This document shows positions 4,923 to 9,568 of a stretch of DNA of 9,568 nucleotides, in pieces; positions within the stretch are counted from its first letter, which is position 1, and each line of letters opens with the position of its first letter. The notes beneath the pieces are model-generated. The model worked only from the letters and a program-made list of their open reading frames with translations, ran no database searches and was not told the DNA's origin. The stretch lies in NCBI GenBank assembly GCA_031548835.1, contig JAVBQS010000022.1:1-9568 (forward strand), written 5' to 3'. The DNA comes from WQTU01 sp031548835 (lineage in GTDB: Bacteria; Spirochaetota; Spirochaetia; CADAEX01). The translations under genes were made by a program, and so were the position numbers.

Positions 4923-7247
4923 ATGAAAGATAAACCTCTGCCAATATCTTCTCAAAATAAAATAAAAACAGAAACCTTGGGAATAAAAGGAATGCACTGC
5001 GCAAGTTGTGCTGCAAATATAGAAAGGTCTCTAAAAAAAATTCCAGGCATTGATGAAATACGTGTAAACCTTGCTACAGAAAAAGCTTATATAAAATGGG
5101 AATCTGATAAATTAAAACTTTCTGATATAAAAAAAGCAATTATAAAAACAGGATTTACACCTATAGAAGCAGAAGAAAAAAATGAGAAAGAAGAAAGAGA
5201 AACAAAAGAGCTTTCTTCAATGACAGAGGATTTTGTTTTTGCTGCTATTACTGTTATTCCTCTATTTTATATTGCAATGGCTCCTATGACAGGACTTAAT
5301 CTTCCTTTTCCTTCATTTTTAAAACCTATGGAACATCCTTTTGTTTATGGATGTGTGAGTTTTATACTTGTACTGCCAGCGCTTTATGCTGGAAGAAGAT
5401 TTTATATTTCAGGCTTTCCTGCTCTTTTTAAAATGCGTCCAAACATGGATAGCCTTGTTGCGCTTGGAAGCTCTGCAGCTCTAATTTACAGCCTGGTAAA
5501 TCTTGTTCGTATTACAATGGGAGATATTCATGCTGTAGATCACCTTTATTTTGAAACAGCAGGTGTTGTTATAACTCTTGTTCTGCTTGGAAAAATACTT
5601 GAGGCAAGGGCAAAAGAAAGGGCAGGCAGGTCTATAAAAGCTTTAATGAATCTTGCTCCAGAGACAGCAGTAATAGTTGTCGATGGTATTGAAAAAGAAA
5701 TAGCAACTTCAGAAATTGAAAAAAATAATATTATAAAAATCAGGCCAGGAGAAAGAATTCCTGTTGATGGCATTATTATAGAAGGATATAGCGCTGTTGA
5801 TGAATCAATGCTTACAGGCGAAAGTGTGCCGTCTGAAAAATCAACAGGAGATAAAGTAACAGGAGGAAGCATAAATAAAACAGGCTCTTTTTTGTTTAAA
5901 GCAATTCATGTTGGAAAAGAGACAACTCTTGCAAGAATTATAAAAATTGTCGAAGATGCTCAGAGCAGCAAAGCTCCCATTGCCCGCCTTGCAGATAATA
6001 TTGCTGCATGGTTTGTTCCTGCTGTTATGCTTATTGCTCTGTTATCTGCTGCTTCATGGTTTATAGCTGGAAAAGGAATAACATTTTCGATTAATGTTCT
6101 TACATCTGTGCTTCTTATAGCATGCCCATGCGCTCTTGGCCTTGCAACACCAATAGCTGTAATAGTTGGAACAGGAAAAGGAGCTGAGCTTGGCATTCTT
6201 GTAAAAAGCGGGGAAGCTTTGCAGATTGCATCAAAACTAGATGCTATTATATTTGATAAAACAGGAACTCTTACAGAAGGTAAACCTGAAGTTACAGATA
6301 TCTATTCTCCAATAATATCACAAAATGAATTTCTTTTACTGCTTGCTTCTTCAGAAACTCTTTCTGAACATCCTCTTGCCAAAGCTATTGTTAGAAAGGC
6401 TTTGGATAATAGTTTAATACTTCTAAAACCTGTCAGCTTTGATTCTATTCCGGGAGGCGGCATTATTGCAGGATTTAAAAATATTTTAAAAATGGAAAAT
6501 GCAGAGCTTCTTATAGGAACAAAAAAGCTTTTATCAGAAAATGGAGTTTTGAATAATTCAGATGCGACAGAAAAAATTTTAAGCAAAGGCAGGGAATTTT
6601 CAGAAAAAGGAAAAACTGTTATTTATCTTGCGATAAGAAAAGACAGCATCTGGCAGCTTTCAGGACTTATTGCACTTAGGGATAAATTAAAAAATGGAAG
6701 CTGCAATACTATAAAAAGCTTAAAAAAAATAGGCATAAAAACATATATGATTACAGGAGATAATAGCAAAGCTGCAAATGCTATTGCCAGTGAAGCTGGC
6801 ATAGATAATGTAATGGCAGAAGTGCTGCCGGATGGTAAATCGCAGGAAGTTATAAAACTTAAAAAAACAGGTTTAACAGTAGCTATGGTTGGAGATGGAA
6901 TAAATGATGCTCCTGCTCTTGCTTCTTCTGATATAGGCATTGCAATCGGCAGTGGTACAGATGTTGCTATTGAAAGTGCAGATATTATTCTTGTTCACAG
7001 CGATATCAGAGATGTTGTGTCTGCAATATCTCTTTCAAAAGCAGTAATCAGAAATATAAAACAAAATCTTTTCTGGGCATTTGGATATAATATTCTTTTA
7101 ATACCTGTTGCAGCTGGTATTTTAACCCTGTTTGACGGGCCTCTTTTAAATCCAATGTTTGCTGCTGGAGCAATGTCTCTCTCTTCTGTTTCAGTTGTTC
7201 TTAATGCTTTAAGGCTTAAACAATTTAAAAAACCTATTATAGGATAA
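4923..7247 (+). CDS. copA: Cu(I)-exporting P1B-type ATPase CopA
   Basis: The 774-residue inner-membrane pump uses ATP to export Cu(I) from the cytosol. One N-terminal metal-binding domain is seen (about 17-82) with GMHCASC (Cys26, Cys29). Membrane helices follow from about 103. The actuator loop carries TGES (298-301). The transport-site CPC is at 401-403 and the phosphorylation motif DKTGT at 445-449, with Asp445 phosphorylated. The nucleotide-domain HP is at 483-484, GDGIND at 657-662, and the last helices carry Tyr722-Asn723 and Met751...Ser755. Together with CPC these are the residues that define Cu(I) sites in the P1B-1 group. The frame is open upstream to an ATG at 4836, but that would translate through the dyad and promoter. 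The ATG at 4923 has AAGGAG (4910-4915) 7 nt upstream and is chosen. It is the first gene of a tight operon with csoR (9-bp gap) and copZ, probably repressed by CsoR. All catalytic residues are present. Confidence 0.97.
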   Translation: MKDKPLPISSQNKIKTETLGIKGMHCASCAANIERSLKKIPGIDEIRVNLATEKAYIKWESDKLKLSDIKKAIIKTGFTPIEAEEKNEKEERETKELSSMTEDFVFAAITVIPLFYIAMAPMTGLNLPFPSFLKPMEHPFVYGCVSFILVLPALYAGRRFYISGFPALFKMRPNMDSLVALGSSAALIYSLVNLVRITMGDIHAVDHLYFETAGVVITLVLLGKILEARAKERAGRSIKALMNLAPETAVIVVDGIEKEIATSEIEKNNIIKIRPGERIPVDGIIIEGYSAVDESMLTGESVPSEKSTGDKVTGGSINKTGSFLFKAIHVGKETTLARIIKIVEDAQSSKAPIARLADNIAAWFVPAVMLIALLSAASWFIAGKGITFSINVLTSVLLIACPCALGLATPIAVIVGTGKGAELGILVKSGEALQIASKLDAIIFDKTGTLTEGKPEVTDIYSPIISQNEFLLLLASSETLSEHPLAKAIVRKALDNSLILLKPVSFDSIPGGGIIAGFKNILKMENAELLIGTKKLLSENGVLNNSDATEKILSKGREFSEKGKTVIYLAIRKDSIWQLSGLIALRDKLKNGSCNTIKSLKKIGIKTYMITGDNSKAANAIASEAGIDNVMAEVLPDGKSQEVIKLKKTGLTVAMVGDGINDAPALASSDIGIAIGSGTDVAIESADIILVHSDIRDVVSAISLSKAVIRNIKQNLFWAFGYNILLIPVAAGILTLFDGPLLNPMFAAGAMSLSSVSVVLNALRLKQFKKPIIG

Positions 7248-7256
7248 GGAAAAATA

Positions 7257-7529
7257 ATGGATCATAATACTGAAGAAAACAAAAAAATAATTAATCTTTT
7301 AAAAACAGCAAGAGGTCATATAGATGCAATAATAAAAATGATTGAAGATGACAGATATTGCATAGATGTTTCTCATCAAATATTTGCGGTACAGGGAATT
7401 CTTAAAAAAGCAAATTTGACGCTTTTAAGACAGCATATGGCAAACTGTGTTGCAAATAGTATAGATAATAAAGATGCAGAAAAAAAATTAAATGAGATAA
7501 CTAAAATTCTTGAAATTTCTATGGAGTAA
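7257..7529 (+). CDS. csoR: Copper-sensing transcriptional repressor CsoR
   Basis: The 90-residue all-helical protein belongs to the CsoR/RcnR (DUF156) family. These tetrameric repressors leave DNA when metal binds. The family core is seen in LLKTARGHIDAIIKMIEDDRYC and QIFAVQGILKKANLTLLRQH. The metal-site residues are Cys35, His60 and Cys64 (HMANC), the Cys-His-Cys set of Cu(I) sensors. RcnR (Cys-His-His, nickel/cobalt) and FrmR (formaldehyde) differ at the last position. The length is typical. Start ATG 7257 is preceded by AAGGAA (7246-7251), which overlaps the copA stop codon. Its position between copA and copZ and the dyad upstream of copA imply negative autoregulation of the whole operon by copper status. 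This is a well-known arrangement in Firmicutes and other phyla. Confidence 0.94.
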   Translation: MDHNTEENKKIINLLKTARGHIDAIIKMIEDDRYCIDVSHQIFAVQGILKKANLTLLRQHMANCVANSIDNKDAEKKLNEITKILEISME

Positions 7530-7534
7530 AATTT

Positions 7535-7753
7535 ATGGGTGACAAAAAAATTATCTGGAAAATTAATGGCATGCACTGTATGTCATGTGCAAATCTTGTA
7601 AAAGAAGAGCTTTCAGAGCTGCTTGGTGTTAAAAATGTTGAAGTATTGCTTGAATCAGGAGAAGCTGTTATTACTTTTAAAGAAGAAGATAAAGAACCTG
7701 ATAAAAAAGAGGCCGGTAAAAAGCTTGCAGAATTAGGTTTTACTATAGAATAA
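7535..7753 (+). CDS. copZ: Copper chaperone CopZ (HMA domain)
   Basis: The 72-residue single heavy-metal-associated domain binds Cu(I) in the cytosol and passes it to CopA, and possibly to CsoR. The metal loop GMHCMSC (Cys15, Cys18) follows strand one, and the remaining beta-alpha-beta pattern ends in ELGFTIE, as in CopZ/Atx1-type proteins. The loop differs by one residue from that of the CopA N-terminal domain (GMHCASC). The start codon at 7535 lies 5 bp after the csoR stop. Its SD, GGAG (7523-7526), sits within the end of csoR, so translational coupling is likely. It is the last gene of the copper operon. Confidence 0.93.
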   Translation: MGDKKIIWKINGMHCMSCANLVKEELSELLGVKNVEVLLESGEAVITFKEEDKEPDKKEAGKKLAELGFTIE

Positions 7754-7775
7754 ATTTTATTTAAATAATATTTTG

Positions 7776-7797
7776 AAGTTGGAACTTTATTTTTTTT
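7776..7797 (+). terminator. Possible weak intrinsic terminator after copZ
   Basis: AAGTT-GG-AACTT (7776-7787) can form only a short stem, but it is followed closely by eight T residues (7790-7797). The position, 22 bp past the copZ stop and before the next promoter candidate, fits the end of the copper operon. The stem is too weak to be sure. Confidence 0.35.
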
Positions 7798-7816
7798 CGC
7801 TTATTAAATAAATGGG

Positions 7817-7844
7817 TTGAAAAAAAATAAAATTGTTATATATT
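7817..7844 (+). promoter_or_regulatory. Candidate promoter for the 35-residue Lys-rich protein gene
   Basis: TTGAAA (7817-7822), a 16-nt spacer and TATATT (7839-7844) lie 30 bp upstream of the ATG at 7875. The elements match consensus well for this DNA. The small gene may thus be its own transcription unit rather than the tail of the copper operon. Confidence 0.45.
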
Positions 7845-7874
7845 AGAATTAATAAAAACCAAGGAGGGGTACAC

Positions 7875-7982
7875 ATGGCTAAATCACAAGATGCAAAAAA
7901 AGAAGAAAAGAAAAAACCCTTAAAATCTCCTAAAGAGAAAAAACAGGAAAAAATGGAGAAAAAACAGGGAAAAGGAAAATGA
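7875..7982 (+). CDS. Small lysine-rich basic protein, 35 residues
   Basis: This 35-codon frame begins MAKSQDAKKEEKKK and ends QGKGK. Fifteen of 35 residues are Lys and five are Glu, with no Cys, Trp or aromatic residue. It is therefore highly basic, soluble and probably disordered or a single charged helix. Support for a real gene is good. It has the best SD in the window, AAGGAGG (7861-7867) with an 7-nt spacer to the ATG, a plausible promoter at 7817-7844, and a strong stem-loop 35 bp after the stop. The frame uses GCT, TCA, CAA and CCT/CCC codons rather than only an A-run. I have an unverified memory of similarly short Lys-rich proteins starting MAK/MAT-x-QD-x-KK in spirochaetes and Bacteroidetes. 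The function is unknown. Nucleic-acid or ribosome binding is a guess from charge alone. Confidence 0.7.
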   Translation: MAKSQDAKKEEKKKPLKSPKEKKQEKMEKKQGKGK

Positions 7983-8017
7983 TGCTAACATTATTTTCTA
8001 ATATTTGAAAAGTTATA

Positions 8018-8050
8018 TTTCTGTCAGATATGTCTAATATCTGACAGAAA
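8018..8050 (+). terminator. 14-bp perfect stem-loop, probable terminator of the small gene
   Basis: TTTCTGTCAGATAT (8018-8031), the loop GTCTA, and the exact reverse complement (8037-8050) form a perfect 14-bp stem, followed by ATATTTTTATTAT. The T-run is a few bases past the stem, and the stem base is A-T, so the form is slightly off a textbook terminator. It lies 35 bp after the Lys-rich gene and 62 bp before the phosphatase. It could alternatively be an operator or attenuator for the phosphatase gene. Confidence 0.6.
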
Positions 8051-8063
8051 ATATTTTTATTAT

Positions 8064-8087
8064 CCTGACATGGTAAGTCAAGTCAGG
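8064..8087. promoter_or_regulatory. Short inverted repeat upstream of the phosphatase gene
   Basis: CCTGAC (8064-8069) and GTCAGG (8082-8087) form a 6-bp dyad with a 12-nt spacer that itself contains another AAGTCA. It ends 25 bp before the phosphatase ATG. No T-run follows, so it is not a terminator. It may be a leader hairpin or a protein site, with low confidence. Confidence 0.3.
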
Positions 8088-8112
8088 GTTATTTAAAAGT
8101 AAAGTCAAAAAG

Positions 8113-8913
8113 ATGAAAAAACAGATTCATCCAATTCTTATAATATTATTTATATTTCTAATATTCAGAGCAGGCCCCTTATCAGCCCAGCAAGAAAAAA
8201 CAAATTATAACAATGATTTACTTATGGCAATTCTCTGGCAGCAAAATTCAGGAGAATATGCTGCTCTATGTTATCAGGCTTTTAATGCAGGAAAAAACTA
8301 TATTCTTTCACTTAGCGCAGAAAATAAAAAAGCAGTTGTTTTTGATATTGATGAAACAATACTTGATAATAGCAAATATGCAGCATGGATGGTAAAGACA
8401 GGAAACAGCTGGAGCGCTGATTCCTGGGAAGATTGGTGCAATGCAGTACAGGCTGATGCAGTTCCTGGAGCTCTTGATTTTGCTTTTTTTATAGAAAAAA
8501 AAGGAATTGAAATATTTTATATATCTAATAGGCCGGAGACAGCAGCTGCCGGCACAATTGCCAATCTCAAGAAGCTTGGGTTTCCACTGGCAGACAGCAA
8601 ACATGTTTTTCTTATGAAAAACAGTTCAGATAAAAATCCAAGAATTGAAAGTATAAAATCAATGGGATATGAAATTGTTCTTTTTGCAGGAGATAATCTT
8701 GATGATTTTGACAGCTCAATAAGAAAATGGAATAATAAAGAAAGAAAAATCTGGACAGATAATTATATGGAAGAGTTTGGAGCTTATTATATTATTTTGC
8801 CCAATTCTGTATATGGAAGTTTTGAATCAGCAATAAAACCTGATTATTACAGCCTGCCGCCTGATGAGAAAGCTAGGGCCAGGCTTGAAATAATTGATGA
8901 CTGGAAAAAATAA
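8113..8913 (+). CDS. Secreted class C (DDDD) acid phosphatase, e(P4)-like, HAD superfamily
   Basis: The 266-residue protein is a phosphomonoesterase of the class C acid phosphatase / lipoprotein e(P4) family. These enzymes remove phosphate from nucleotides and other monoesters outside the cytoplasm. A signal peptide is seen (MKKQ, hydrophobic residues 7-19, probable cleavage after LSA at residue 25). There is no Cys in the lipobox position, so it should be soluble and periplasmic or secreted, unlike e(P4). The HAD nucleophile motif VFDIDETILDN contains Asp78 and Asp80. Motif II is YISNR (Ser138), followed by Lys169 near VFLMK. The metal-binding motif AGDNLDDF contains Asp194, Asp197 and Asp198. 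The family-typical W...SWEDWC block is at about 100-109. The ATG at 8113 is the only sensible start, since an in-frame stop lies at 8074-8076, but no SD is visible before it (only A-rich sequence). The gene ends 3 bp from the convergent chromate-transporter gene. It may scavenge nucleoside or phosphate. Confidence 0.92.
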   Translation: MKKQIHPILIILFIFLIFRAGPLSAQQEKTNYNNDLLMAILWQQNSGEYAALCYQAFNAGKNYILSLSAENKKAVVFDIDETILDNSKYAAWMVKTGNSWSADSWEDWCNAVQADAVPGALDFAFFIEKKGIEIFYISNRPETAAAGTIANLKKLGFPLADSKHVFLMKNSSDKNPRIESIKSMGYEIVLFAGDNLDDFDSSIRKWNNKERKIWTDNYMEEFGAYYIILPNSVYGSFESAIKPDYYSLPPDEKARARLEIIDDWKK

Positions 8914-8916
8914 TTT

Positions 8917-9465
8917 TTAAAATATTAATATTCCGCCTAAAGCTCCTGCAAGAAGTATTAATATAGGATGGATTTTTTTTAGACAGTAAACTATTGTGAG
9001 AATAATAAAAAAAATAAAAGATTTTGAGTCAATCCAGTTTTCAGCAGGAAATTTATCAAATAAAAAAATAGAATTGCCAAATATGTAGATACATGCAGAA
9101 GCAATCATTCCTATAGCTGCGGGACGGATTCCAAATAGTGCATCTTTTACAATATAGTTTTCAGAAAAATTTTTCATAAATTTTGCTATAAGTATAATAA
9201 TGATAAGAGATGGAGCAACTATTCCTGTTGTTGCAATAACTCCGCCAAGATATCCTGCTGCTTTAAAACCCGCATAGGTTGCCATATTTATTCCTATTGG
9301 TCCTGGTGTTGCTTGTGAAATAGCTATCATATTAATAAATTCAGAGTGAGTCATCCACTGTCCATTAAGAAGCTCCTCTTTTAAAAGAGGTAAAGTTGCA
9401 AGCCCTCCTCCTATTGAAAACAAACCAATTTTAAAAAAAATAATAAAAAGTTTAATATAGCTCAC
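8917..9465 (-). CDS. chrA: Chromate transporter family protein, half-size (CHR domain)
   Basis: The 182-residue inner-membrane protein belongs to the CHR (ChrA) family, which in characterised members exports chromate. Many anaerobe members have no proven substrate. Family marks are FKIGLFSIGGG (residues 11-21), LPLLKEEL, and ISQATPGPIGINMATYAG with PGPIGIN at 54-60, then several hydrophobic helices up to KKIHPILILLAGALGG at the C-terminus. At about 180 residues it is one half of a split transporter that normally works as a pair. The start codon is GTG (plus-strand CAC at 9463-9465). It overlaps the TGA stop of the upstream partner by 4 nt (GTGA), and the two are therefore probably translationally coupled. 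A weak SD, GGAAAA, lies 8 nt upstream. The 3' end faces the phosphatase gene across 3 bp. Confidence 0.92.
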   Translation of the reverse strand: MSYIKLFIIFFKIGLFSIGGGLATLPLLKEELLNGQWMTHSEFINMIAISQATPGPIGINMATYAGFKAAGYLGGVIATTGIVAPSLIIIILIAKFMKNFSENYIVKDALFGIRPAAIGMIASACIYIFGNSIFLFDKFPAENWIDSKSFIFFIILTIVYCLKKIHPILILLAGALGGILIF

Positions 9466-9568
9466 TCTTTTTTTCCAATAATATTTCTTGAAAAATATCC
9501 TGCAATAATACCTGCCATAGCAGAAGCAACTACTATTATTACTGCCGGCATTTTTAAAAATGTTATAA
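9462..9568 (-). CDS. Chromate transporter family protein, N-terminal partner (3' end only)
   Basis: Only the last 34 codons are in the window, read on the minus strand from the edge at 9568 to a TGA at 9462-9464. The residues include FLKMPAVIIVVASAMAG and IIAGYFSRNIIGKKE, that is, one hydrophobic helix and a charged tail. This is the shape of a CHR-domain C-terminus (a proline entering the last helix). The 4-nt overlap with the downstream half-size CHR gene supports it as the partner subunit of a split ChrA. The identity is inferred mainly from context, since the diagnostic N-terminal motifs lie outside the window. Confidence 0.7.
   Translation of the reverse strand, partial: ITFLKMPAVIIVVASAMAGIIAGYFSRNIIGKKE

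Noticed and set aside
7860..7874. GGGGTA before the Lys-rich gene as a second CsoR half-site.
   Set aside because: There is no matching TACCCC arm upstream. The G-run is explained by the SD sequence.

Overview
The window is strongly AT-rich and typical of a low-GC bacterium. Isoleucine is mostly encoded by ATA/ATT, runs of A and T are abundant, and most genes have a clear purine-rich Shine-Dalgarno (SD) sequence. A lipoprotein-type solute-binding protein, a secreted class C acid phosphatase, a cyclic-di-GMP HD-GYP protein, thiol peroxidase (Tpx) and a CsoR-controlled copper operon together suggest an anaerobic or microaerophilic diderm. A spirochaete (Treponema-like) is my best guess, but it is an inference with low certainty. 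There are no rRNA or tRNA genes, insertion sequences, CRISPR arrays or phage genes.

Layout. (1) 121-963 (+): a class I SAM-dependent methyltransferase with an excellent SD. (2) 1064-2092 (-): an orphan periplasmic iron/AfuA-type ABC solute-binding lipoprotein, convergent with the methyltransferase and without permease or ATPase neighbours. (3) 2093-2534: an AT-rich divergent intergenic region with promoter-like sequences for both flanking genes. (4) 2535-4112 (+): a PAS-HD-GYP-PAS cyclic-di-GMP phosphodiesterase whose two PAS domains each carry a Cys...Pro-Cys-x-x-Cys motif. (5) 4151-4648 (-): thiol peroxidase Tpx. (6) 4836-7753 (+): a complete copper-resistance operon, promoter - operator - copA - csoR - copZ. 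(7) 7817-8050: a separate small transcription unit encoding a 35-residue lysine-rich protein, closed by a 14-bp stem-loop. (8) 8113-8913 (+): a secreted class C acid phosphatase of the HAD superfamily. (9) 8917-9568 (-): a two-gene chromate-transporter (CHR family) unit, whose upstream half runs off the window end.

How the genes work together. The copper operon is the clearest system. CopA exports Cu(I), CopZ carries Cu(I) in the cytosol, and CsoR represses until Cu(I) occupies its Cys-His-Cys site. Between the promoter and the copA SD lies a perfect 17-bp inverted repeat of C4A/G4T blocks that looks like a CsoR operator. It would also fold into a very stable mRNA hairpin. Tpx is transcribed divergently from the copper operon and removes peroxides, a related stress. 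The other genes look independent.

I found no clearly new multi-gene system. The points most worth a second look are the copA leader dyad, the 35-residue lysine-rich protein, the duplicated cysteine-bearing PAS domains around an intact HD-GYP domain, and the hairpins upstream of a phosphatase gene that has no evident SD.
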